A program made the position numbers and the translations under genes. This document shows, piece after piece, positions 10,758 through 20,486 of a stretch of DNA of 64,000 bases. Position 1 is the stretch's first letter; the number at the start of each line of letters is the position of its first letter. The stretch spans positions 1 through 64,000 of the forward strand of contig BDDD01001369.1 in NCBI GenBank assembly GCA_001972305.1, in the 5' to 3' direction. The stretch comes from Cephalotus follicularis. Its lineage: Eukaryota > Streptophyta > Magnoliopsida > Oxalidales > Cephalotaceae. The notes below the pieces were generated by a model. That model was not told the DNA's origin. It saw nothing but the letters and a program-made list of their open reading frames with translations, and did not search any database.

Positions 10758-11513
10758 CTAAGCAGTAGAGGAGGGGCTCTGATCATCCTCGGGCAGAGGT
10801 GCAGAGAAAAGGATAGAAGGAGGAGGTTGAGGAGCATCGTCTGGGCCACTATGCGTGACAACCACCCCCGAGTCCTCGACCCCTTGAGTCTCCTCGACCT
10901 CCCTGGTGAGACGTTCCTCCTCTTCCAAAGCATCAGCAGCTTTCTCTTCCACTTCATTAATGCCCTTAGGATAGAAGTTAAATTTGTCAGCAGTGGAGCA
11001 GCATACGAAATGATCCAGAGGAACCTCTGGATGGATAGAAGAGATCCAGTTCCGGCAAGAATAAAACCCCTGGCGAAAGTACTCTGCGGATTCTTCAAAA
11101 AGTATCTCCCGGAAGATGGGGGAAGCTTTGAAGTCTTGCACAACCGATTGTACAATCATCTGGAATTCAGTTGAAGTCTTGAATTCCACCAGGGCATTAT
11201 ATAGTGCCTCTCGGGTCCGAGAAGCCTCCTCCTATCGGAACTTAGCGAGTTCCTCTTTAAAATTCTTTAAGGTATCGCTAGTATGCAGGAGGCTCTCTTC
11301 AATCCTCTTCTTCTCTGCTTTCTCCTCTTCTAGCTTTGCCAAAGCCTGCTTTCTCTCCTCAGTAATGGAATCTTGAACCCTGAGAACCTCTTCTAGCTGA
11401 GCTTTTGCCGACCTGGCAGTTTCTGTGAGCTCTGCCACCTCCACGCGCAACTGGTTGTTGAGTTCCAGGGTGTCTTTGAAATTCTCCACCATGAGTTGAG
11501 AATCGTTCAGAGC
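10758..11513 (-). pseudogene. Antisense ORF, duplicated 3' half (broken copy)
   Basis: This is the duplicated copy of the C-terminal part of the antisense ORF. It reads MVENFKDTLELNNQL (from 11492), then a coiled-coil-like Glu/Lys/Leu-rich stretch, a stop near 11233, then EFKTSTEFQMIVQSVV and VEETQGVEDSGVVV to a stop at 10758. The open counterpart is in the second unit. Being downstream of the complete ORF in the antisense direction, it is probably a non-translated remnant. Confidence 0.75.
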
Positions 11514-11975
11514 CTACCGAGGGAAAACAAATGTCAGAGGAAGAGCAAAAATCTGTCAGAGAAAATAAGAGGACCTACTTACCCGGAACAAACTTAAAAC
11601 TTGGTCTGCGAACGCACAGAACTCGCAAAGACTAAGTATCATTGTCTAAGTGCCTTTGAAATAAAGTGTCCTAAAAGGACTAGAAAGTTTGGGTAATCAG
11701 GTCTGAAAATTGTAAGGCCATAACATATAAGTTAGACTAAGGTAAAGTTCCTAAGGGGAACAATGATGCTCAGAGGATGCGCTAGTTTTATTACTTTCAT
11801 TCAATTACAATAAGGGAGTTGGAAGTATTTGGATAGAGTTCAAGCATGCAGAGCAAGAAATAAACAACATAAAAGATCCGAAATACAAAAAACTTTGTAT
11901 TTCATTGACATTGAGAAATTATATTACAAGAATCGAAGAAAAGAAATTACATTGTTGAAAAGAAAAACACTAAAA

Positions 11976-12731
11976 CTAAGCAGCATAGGAGGGGCTCTGA
12001 TCATCCTCGGGCAGAGATGCAGAGAAAGGGATAGAAGGAGGAGGTTGAGGAGCATCGCCTGGGCCACTGTGCGTGACAACCACCCCCGAGTCCTCGACCC
12101 CTTGGGTCTCCTCGACCTCGCTGGCGAGACGTTCCTCCTCTTCCAAAGCATCATCAGCTTTCTCTTCCGCTTCATTAATGCCCTCAGGATAGAAGTTAAA
12201 TTTGTCAGCAGTGGAGCAACATACGAAACGATCCAGAGGAACCTCTGGATGGATAGAAGAGATCCAGTTCCGGCAAGAATAAAACCCCTGGCAAAAGTAA
12301 TCTGCGGATTCTTCAAAAAGTATCTCCCGGAAGACGGGGGAAGCTTTGAAGTCTTGCACAACCGATTGTACAATCATCTGGAATTGAGTTGAAGTCTTGA
12401 ATTCCACCAGGGCATTATATAGTGCCTCTCGGGTCCGAGAAGCCTCCTCCTCTCGGAACTTAGCGAGTTCCTCTTTAAAATTCTTTAAGGTATCGCTAGT
12501 ATGCAGGAGGCTCTCTTCAATCCTCTTCTTCTCTGCTCTCTCCTCTTCCAGCTTTGCCAAAGCCTGCTTTCTCTCCTCAGTAATGGAATCTTGAACCCTA
12601 AGAACCTTTTCCAGCTGAGCTTTTGCTGACCTGGCAGTTTCTGTGAGCTCTGCCACCTCCACGCGCAACTGGTTGTTAAGTTCCAGGGTGTCTTTGAAAT
12701 TCTCCACCATGAGTTGAGAATCGTTCAGAGC
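11976..12731 (-). pseudogene. Antisense ORF of the Tat element, C-terminal exon
   Basis: The exon starts at 12731 after a CAG acceptor and reads ALNDSQLMVENFKDTL. An alpha-helical, probably coiled-coil region rich in Glu, Lys and Leu follows (RVEVAELTETARSAKAQLEK, then EEERAEKKRIEES), then a serine/acidic C terminus to the stop at 11976. It joins in frame to the short exon sequence NDCIRNQIR at 12801-12815 with 16381-16393, across a 69 bp GTAAGT...CAG intron (12732-12800) and the nested LTR. Function is unknown. Tat elements of other plants carry antisense ORFs here. Confidence 0.75.
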
Positions 12732-12800
12732 CTGCCGAGGGAAAACAAGTGTCAGAGGAAGAGCAAAAATCTGTCAGAGAAAATAAGAGGACCTACTTAC
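12732..12800 (-). other. Intron in the antisense ORF
   Basis: On the minus strand, exon CGG is followed by GTAAGTAGGT, a pyrimidine-rich end, and CGGCAG before GCTCTG. Removing these 69 bases keeps the reading frame. The equivalent in the first duplicated unit has TAG as acceptor. Splice signals on this strand support antisense transcription as a gene. Confidence 0.7.
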
Positions 12801-12820
12801 CCGGATCTGGTTCCGAATGC

Positions 12821-15800
12821 TGTGACACCCTGTGTCACTTTTCCGTGGTTGACGTGCGAATGACGTGAGTGCATTATTATATTATTAATTATTATTATTA
12901 TTATATATAAGAAAAAAAAAGAGTGTGAAGCGCCCGACGCTTTCTAGAAAGCGCCAGGCGCTTCAAATGAAAATGGACAAAGGCACGGGAAGCAAGAGGA
13001 CGAGCAGGAGAATGAGAAGGGAAGAGAATGGGAGAACGAGCATGAAATGGAGAAAAAGAAAGAGAGGAAGAGACAGAGAACGGGAGCAGTGAGAGAGGCG
13101 CGCAAGAAAGAGAGATGATGGTGAGCAGTGACGATTCTTCCAATGTCGCCATCACTGTCGGCCTCCCAAGTGAAAAGGTAAGTCCTCCAACCTTCTTCTT
13201 CTCCGTCATTTTTTTCTTCTCCATTGACGTCGAAGCGTGAAGCTTCAATTTCAGCGTCGCCCTTCCTCCGGCTTGATCGTCATTGGTGAAGGCTGAGTCA
13301 ATTCAGTGGATTTGGCGCGACAGTGAGTGTAATCAGTTGTCACAAGGAGCTGAAAATTCGGTTTGACAATGAAGAAGAGAAGGAGAAAAATCGGCAGTGG
13401 CAGTGAAATCTCCATTGTTGCAAGCTGTCAGTTTTAGTGAGGTAGGGTTATACTACTTGCTTTGAATTTCATTATGAACGGTTACACAAACTGCTTCTTT
13501 TCAATGATTGTAACTGATTTTTATGGATTATGTGAGCATATTGTGATAGTAATTAAAATATACAAATGTGGAATTTTATTTATTCTTAGAATTGTTGGCT
13601 TAGTGTGATTTGGGGTTACTAGTACTAATTAATGGATTAATTGTATGTTATGGAAAAGCTATAATGAGATGAAATAATAAAGATTAGAATTATTGGAGTT
13701 TAAGGGTTGATATATATATATATATATATATATAGGATTAATTTGTTTATGTATTATATGTGTAAGAAAATGGAAATTGATAAGAGGAGTAAGTATGTGA
13801 TTAAGGAATTGAAAGTGACTAAGGATGCTCACTAATTTTATGCTCCTAGTTTTCTGGTTGTGTACAAATAAAGAAGGAATGATTTATTGCTAAGGTTAGA
13901 AGATATGAAGGATAATAGTCTTAGTAACTTGTGGTTGGTTGGTGTTTCGAATGGTTGATATCAGCAATTTTAGCCGTCATGCTGTCGAAATGGCGTTTTA
14001 ATCACTTTTTAGACTTAGAGTTCTCCGATTGACTTGAAATTTTAATGGTAGACCTTAGGATAGGTTTAAAAATTACCTGTAAAGTTTCGTGCCAAATAGA
14101 CTTGGTTTGGACCAAAAAGTGTGAAATTACGCTAAAATCGTTTTGAAACGGTGATTTTACAAAGGAGCATATAGCTCTGTTTATCCGTTTAAATTTATTT
14201 TTGAGTATAAGGTTACTATAAATGTTCAAACACATTCCTGAAAGTTTGGTGTCAAACAGATATGATTTTGGCCAAAAAGTCTCGTTTTTACAGTTTTTAT
14301 CTTGCGTAGGAATAAACACCTTTCCCAAAATTTCAACTCCATTGGATGATTAAAAATGGTTAAAAGGGTGTTAACTTTGCTTTTGCGAAAAACTCGTTTA
14401 ACAATGACTTTACAAAGGAGACTAAAGCTCAGCTTGTCGGTTTCACTCGAATTTCGAATGACAGACTACTGGAATCTTTTAATTATGATATGGAAAGTTT
14501 CACTTTGAAACGACATGTTAATACATAAGTAGTTCATACGTGTATTCATGCAGATTTAAAGATATGATCAATGATAGTGGAGCTTCCAGTTCATAACGGG
14601 GAATCCGATATTCAAACTAGATTTCAGCATCCAGTGAGATGCGGATCTTGTAGCTGATCCAGAGCATAGAGGGACTAGTTCGTGGGGGTTATTAGCATTG
14701 ATACAGTGAGTGGGACATTCCCTTCCTTTATTGTCTTTGAAACTCTTGTTTCTATATGTGCCATTTGTTTGTTATTGATGATCTGATCGGGATTTGAATC
14801 TCACATGTCTTATGTTGAGTTTGTTATTGATTGTTATGTGATAGACTCTAGGTGACTAGGTCACCTTCTTGTTTTTTTATGTATCATTGTTACCGTGTTT
14901 TTGTACTATGATGCTGGGTACTATGTGGTATGTGACATGTAATAATGGTCTAGGGTGAGGTGTACGTTTGACGCTCAACTCTCCTTAGCATGCCCATTGG
15001 TCTATGATGAGGTGTTATGTGGGAACTGCCCCCGGGTTCCATACCTGGATCTGTGGCATACTATTGTCTATGATGGTATGCTGAGTGTGAGTGCAGCAGA
15101 GCTGCTCCATCACTCACTTGACAGACCATATTACTAGTCTGATGATATTTTGCCCGTGTGGCTACAGCCTATGTGGCTGGATGACATTGATATGCTTACA
15201 TGTGCACCCATCGTGAGATGTGGGGTACGTGTCGCTTACACGCATGCCTTTGGTGGTTGTGGGGTGCGTGCCGCTTACCATAGGCACTCTGCACCGGTGT
15301 ATGATGGATGATGTACACATCCTGTAGCCTATTGGCCTATATGTATATTATTGCTGCAGCCAGATTCAGTATTGCCATTAGATATGGCTATATGGGAATT
15401 GACGGATATATGGATTTGACGGTGATATGATATGACGGCAGATGTACCAGCATCCTCGGATGTTATGATTTTCTTTATGGGCACATATCTTGATTTATTG
15501 TTCATGATCATGTCTTTGAGTTTTGATATTCATGTATACTAATTTTATTGTGATTCTATTATACTCGTGTAATACTAGTTTAAGTTTTGAGGTTTGTTCA
15601 ATACACTTTCATTTTTGAGTTATGAGTTTCTTTTTATTTGAGTTTTGTTGATATTCTTTAATTCACTTTATTTATTGCCTTATATATTTTGATCTTTGCT
15701 ATATCATTTTCATTCAGCACATCCGATTCTTCATGGATGTAACAGGGAATGACTTGTCCCGACTCACTTAGTCATTTGGACTAACCCCCTCACAGTCTTT

Positions 15801-16375
15801 CTTTTCAGATTATGCGAGCAGTTGCTAAGTCAGATTCAGTAAGGGATGGACCATGAGAGCAGGGCATGCTACCAGTGTTTCAACACATGGCCAGGGACTT
15901 ATCACATGCATAACATTACTTCATCAACATTTAAATTACGCATTTACTTATATTTCTAAATAATGTTTTATTTTATGGTTTTGTTTTTAAAGAGCAGGGC
16001 TCTATTTATTTACTTTTAATACTTTGATAATGGGGTTGAGGCGGAGCCCAACCCATGGTTGTTTAGTGCTTTAAATCGTGGTTTGTTGAGGGCTGAGCCC
16101 AATTATACCTGTTGATTCCTCCTTCGGGAGTGTGTTTTATAAACTATGTTTTTCTTTACAGGGGGCACAGTCCGATAAACGGATACTACATGTCCGTTTT
16201 TCGTAAAATTTTGAGAGTTAGAAAAATTTTCAGCTTTTTGGAAAAAGTTCAAGTTATGATTTTTTTTATGGTTTTAAGAAATTTTCAAACAGGTTTTAAG
16301 ATATCACGTGGAGGTTTCCGAAAGGAGGCTTGTCACGTGATGGTCACATCCGTCTGGGTTGGGACGGGTGTGACA
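12821..16375 (+). mobile_element. Solo LTR (family C) inside the antisense ORF
   Basis: A 3555 bp insertion has perfect 10 bp inverted ends, TGTGACACCC and GGGTGTGACA, and a perfect 5 bp duplication AATGC (12816-12820 and 16376-16380). The host ORF reads directly from one side to the other. It has no coding domain. Content includes an AT-rich and purine-rich 5' part, a (TA)n run at 13708-13734, a block near 14955-15115 shared with the 55569-60086 LTR, and the conserved hairpin (16163-16195). That relative is followed by an initiator-Met PBS, so this is an LTR, here without internal region. Confidence 0.88.
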
Positions 16376-16380
16376 AATGC

Positions 16381-17863
16381 AGTCATTAAAAAGCAGGTCA
16401 TGGGTCCATTCCTTCCTAGCTTTGAGTTGGGACGGGTGAAAGCATAGCTTGCTGAGGACGAAAGGGGCGCCAGGAGCATTGAGGTCCCAGTTGGAGCCAC
16501 CAAAAGCATCGAGCTCCTCTTCCATCCTTTTGGCGTCCCGAGGATCACCAAGGCGGATAGGGTCCTCGGAGCTTACCAAGGGAGCCGCTTCACCTTGCCC
16601 CCTGTTAGAGCCCTTAACACCCTGCCATGTGTTTTTTGCTTTTTGGCTGGGGGAGGAACCTCCCGCAAGATCTCTTTGCCCTGAGCAGCTCTTATCCAGG
16701 CAACTTCAGCAGCAGTGGGAGCAACTGTAGCCGTAACGACCACCTAGGCCCTTTCCTTGTTTGAATCGGAACCCCCCACCAGAGCTCCCTCTCGTTCCTT
16801 ATCGGGAACTACCTTTTGCGTCTTTTTCTTGCTGACCTTCATGATGTCAGCAACACGGCGCCGAGGTTCTATTGCTGTGAAAAAACAAGATATTCAGAGT
16901 TAAAACAGGAACTAGAAGAAGTAAAGATAAAGGAGGAGATGAAGGCTTAATACAGCTTTCCCTCAGCATATCAGGGGAGGATATATCCTGGACTCTCTCT
17001 CTTTCGATGTCAACCCTTTCTGGGATGTCCTCGGCATCATCCAGATGGGATACTCGGCTAGGGATCATGCTCAACCCAACTTGGAGCAGACGATCCTCGA
17101 GCATAGTGGAGTTCACTTCCTCGGCCTCCAACGCTAAAAGTTTGTCGAGGTACAACTTCTCTTCAGAGGACAAGCGAGACCTCTTATTAAGGGGCCGTGT
17201 GTCCAGAGAATCACACCAAGGAGAGGAAGTGAACCCTGGGAGGTTCTTTATCAAAAAATACCTCCTCATCCAGTTCTTGATGGATTTTGTGGGATTCACT
17301 AGTAGTTTCTTCCCACCAGGGCGTGATTTAAAGAAGTATTCACGCTTGCCTGGCGAGGCCGAGAGGACGTGGAACTCTTTAAACAATCCCATCGACACAG
17401 TGACCTCTGACTCAAGGCACTTGACCAAGAAACCCATCACAAAGCTCCAGGACTGCGGTTGGAGGAGCGTGGGGTATAAGTAGAAACTCCTCATAACCGA
17501 GATAACAAAGGAAGGCACTGGAACTCTCAAACCGTGCGAGAGAGCATCCTCAAAGACCACGAAGAGGCCATGCCTACTCTCCATAGCTATTTGAGGATCT
17601 TGGGGAAGATTGAATGTTATGCCCCCAGGAAAGCAGTACTTCCTGGTGAGCTCTAGTACTTTCTCGCGAGAAAGCACACTTATCTCGAAAAAGCCTTCCA
17701 AGGCTTGAGTTCCAACTTCGGAGGTGGGAGCATCAGGGTCTCTTGTCGTGGCACCCGCGTTCTCCTCCGAATCAAGGGAATGCTCGGCAACAGGCACCAC
17801 CATTGCCAAGGGAGATACATTTTCGGGAGTAGGAGATCTGCGCGTACGTTTGGTTCTAGCCAT
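16381..17863 (-). pseudogene. Antisense ORF of the Tat element, N-terminal part
   Basis: It starts MARTKRTRRSPTPENVSP at 17863 and stays open to about 16935. It contains a domain typical of ORFs annotated as putative gypsy-type transposon protein (Pfam Transposase_28-like): GITFNLPQDPQIAMESRHGL, LRVPVPSFVISVMRSFYLYP, WSFVMGFLVKCLE and WMRRYFLIKNLPGF. A likely intron follows (donor GTATTAAG near 16945, acceptor TTTTTTCACAG near 16875), then a basic stretch ADIMKVSKKKTQK, a stop near 16745 and a one-base slip near 16590. It continues EDPIRLGDPRDAKRMEEELD up to the nested LTR. It is translated opposite to pol. Its role is not known. Confidence 0.8.
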
Positions 17864-18542
17864 CTAAGTTAGAGAGTAAGAATAGGAAACCTAAAGGGAA
17901 GTCCTAAATCAGTTGGGAGCAACAAGTAACCGAGAGATACTCACCAAAAAGTTTGAAGAAAGATTTATGAAGTAAGGTTGACTTGAAAGTTCAAAAAATC
18001 AAAAGCACAATGCTAAAATCTCAAGGTTGAAGAAAGCAAAGAGTCTTCTTTGAAAGGATAGAGCCTTTTTAAAGGCCAAATATTTGATTTTAGGTAGATC
18101 TAAGCCGTACAATCTCTGCAGATCAAATGGCCAAAAGACGGACGGTCAAATTAGACGCGGGAAACGAAAAGACATAGGCGGGAAATGCACAAGTCATGCC
18201 ACGTGTAAATCAAGTTCGACACATCTCATATGTATGCTAGGTTTGGGCCCAAAAAGTGAAGTCCACTAACCGAGAGTAGTCTAACTAAGCCTACTAAGGT
18301 TGGTAGCCAGTGAGACTCTTTCCTCGGTAACTTTACTTCCCATGCTAAAGCAGGCCCAATTACACCCCAGAGGATTGTACCAAGCGAGAGTCCTCCACCT
18401 CTACTTCTCTTCCCCTGATAAGGCAAGCGCAGTTTTGTTGTGTGTCCTTTTTCCCTTTGTCAAGTTCAAATCCAATTCTACAACGAAGTTCCGCCCGAGC
18501 GACAGCTCCCAGCTCTGCTCCTCCTCCTCTGCCACGACCAGA
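17864..18542. other. Tat element region between antisense ORF start and PPT
   Basis: Presumed 5' flank and promoter of the antisense ORF on the minus strand, overlapping the 3' untranslated region of the sense transcript. A TATA-like element for the antisense direction could not be fixed. No convincing ORF is seen. Confidence 0.45.
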
Positions 18543-18560
18543 GAAGAAGGACCAAGGGGG
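18543..18560 (+). other. Polypurine tract of the Tat element
   Basis: GAAGAAGGACCAAGGGGG lies four bases before the 3' LTR start. This is the expected plus-strand primer site, although interrupted by two C residues. Confidence 0.6.
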
Positions 18561-18564
18561 CATA

Positions 18565-19194
18565 TGATGAGGGAAAAAATCTACCAAAGTTCAGTGCGCC
18601 ATGTGTCCTCCACAACCACTGCCACATATGCAAAGGATTTGAAATCTAAGCGGATGGCAGTCAGAGGAAACGCCTTAGAGCCAAATAAGGAAACATGCGA
18701 GATCCTCGGCTGTTTTTCAGAGGACCTCCTCGCCCGTAACAGAATAAGGCCCCAAACTCAACCTATATTCTAGGGATTCAAAGTCTGGAAAGATAACCCA
18801 TAATAACGACTTGACGCCAAGTTAGGCTGAGAATCAGGAAAATGCCAAGATCATCGGCATTTCCTTAGGGGAACACAAATCACTTCCAGGAATTATGCAT
18901 AGGCAGTTACAAACTATCTCTATAAATACCAGAATCAAAGACTTTACACGGGTCAATCATTTTTATATACTAAAGCGCCATGTACTTGCATTCTTGCTTG
19001 CCTTATCTAACTTAAGCATCGGAGTGTCCCTGGGAGTACACCCTCCTAGGCCTACGATTTGTTTGCTAACTTGTGCAGGGAATACAGTCACACCACCATC
19101 TTCATTTTCTTCTTAGAGCTTTCACAGTGTTTCTATCAACAAATTAAAGTCTTACGCGTGGGATATTGTTGAGCAGAGGATTTCTGTATCAACA
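18565..19194 (+). repeat. 3' LTR of the Tat element
   Basis: A 630 bp LTR starts TGATGAGGGAAAAAATCTAC and ends TTTCTGTATCAACA. It matches the 5' LTR with scattered substitutions, so the element is not a very recent insertion. A TATA-like CTATAAATA lies at 18920-18928. It is intact, unlike the split 5' LTR. Confidence 0.88.
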
Positions 19195-20486
19195 GTCATT
19201 GGCCAAGGAAATTGAAGACAACGTTGGTTTGGTAACAAAAGACAAAGCCTGGTAGTTAATTTCTTTTTAGAATTTGTCTTACTGATTTTTTTTGGTTAAT
19301 GTAGTCAATGTTTTCTTTATATATAATAGAAAGAAATTAAGATTTCGCTTCATGTCCATAGCATGCGGTTATAATAATCACGAATTTTATAGGTTTATGA
19401 AGAGCCAATAATCAGAACAAATACCACCATATTACTTTGGAATATTGCCAATTACCTAAATGAACGGGTTTCTAGTATCTGCGAGTTACCTATTTTCTAG
19501 ACCTTTGTCATTCAAGTTAATATGAGAAACCCAATCTTTAATAGCTGGCTCTATTTTTTTAAATGATAATCGGTTTTTGTTGACCTTCCGATGATCATAA
19601 TTAAACGGAATCAAAGAGATTAAAGATTTATCCTTTTTATATATTTTTATTTGATTTATTGTATGTTAACTTTATACAAAACAATTTATGAAAATAAGTT
19701 GAGCTAAAACCCTATTTAACCCCTAAACTAGTTTAACAAATTTTAAATTAAAAAAATAAGAAATCTTAATTTAACTTTTACAAAAAAGTTAACATTAATT
19801 TTAGACTAAAACTCTGATTAAACCCTTAAATTATTATATAATGTTTACTTAAACCTTTAATATTAAAAAATATTATTTTTGTCTAATCACTATCATTTGA
19901 GGAACAATTGACAATCATATTAATTTCTGTTAAATTTAAGTTAAAAGACTCAATTAAACAATTTTTTAATTCAAATACTCAAGTAAACATGACGTAACTA
20001 AGTTAAGAGCTTATATAGACTTTTAACCTTTCAATGTATGCAAGATTTTTTAAATTAAAAGTCACCCAGTTCTTTTGACATGATTGCATGGATCTTTCAC
20101 ATGTAATCGTTCTCAAAATTACAATTTCCTTCATATTACATCAATGTTTTTTAAATTAAAAAAAGGAACAGTTCCCCTTCACTTTGACAATTTCTATGTT
20201 TAAAATCTAAATTACCTTCATGGTATGGTAATTCAGTGGTTGTACAACTGCAAGAGCTTTAGTTTGGATAATTTGGCATGCTCACACATTACTTGATGCT
20301 AGTTACGATTACATTGCTCAATTTAGAAATGTAAAAAATAACAAATAGTAATCCATGGTGACGGGTGTCAACATCAACTAACCAGTTACTTGAGGCCAAT
20401 ATCCTCAACAACAGAATTAACCACCAAGATCACAAATTTCATTATGAAAGCTGATTTCTAATACGGAAAAAAAAAAAAAAGCTAAA
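19195..20486. other. AT-rich intergenic region 3' of eIF3i
   Basis: No ORF or element ends were found. It separates the Tat element from the stop codon of the minus-strand eIF3i gene, whose 3' UTR must occupy its right end. An A run lies at 20468-20480. Confidence 0.6.

Larger units (their letters stand above)
10374..12806. repeat. 1.2 kb tandem duplication in the Tat 3' region
   Basis: Unit 1 (10374-11587) and unit 2 (11592-12806) are collinear, both starting ACTTAAAACTTGGTCTGCGAAC, with a period of 1218 bp. They differ at scattered single bases. The unit carries the 3' half of the antisense ORF with part of an intron. Unit 2 keeps the ORF open (11976-12731), while unit 1 has an in-frame stop near 11233. 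Unequal crossing over is the simplest origin. Confidence 0.9.
594..19194 (+). mobile_element. Ty3/gypsy element, Tat lineage, with nested insertions
   Basis: The order is 5' LTR, PBS, gag, protease, RT, RNase H, second RNase H, integrase, long 3' region with an antisense ORF, polypurine tract and 3' LTR. The archaeal-type second RNase H and the antisense ORF between pol and the 3' LTR are recognised marks of the Tat lineage. Removing the two nested insertions (643-3331 and 12821-16375) leaves about 12.3 kb, of which about 1.2 kb is a tandem duplication. All sense ORFs carry stops or frameshifts, so the copy is non-autonomous. Target duplication is uncertain: TCATA precedes the 5' LTR and TCATT lies one base after the 3' LTR end, a 4 of 5 match. 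Confidence 0.9.

Noticed and set aside
10665-12392. Plus-strand ORFs of 169 and 187 residues (MQKTLYFIDIEKLYY...)
   Set aside because: They are the complement of the antisense ORF, which has splice sites and coiled-coil-like composition on the other strand. The plus frames have no domain.
14002-14328. 108-residue minus-strand ORF in LTR C
   Set aside because: No domain, lies inside an LTR, and is not supported by the related LTR D.
17007-17483. 158-residue plus-strand ORF
   Set aside because: Shadow of the antisense ORF N-terminal domain, which has recognisable conserved motifs on the minus strand.
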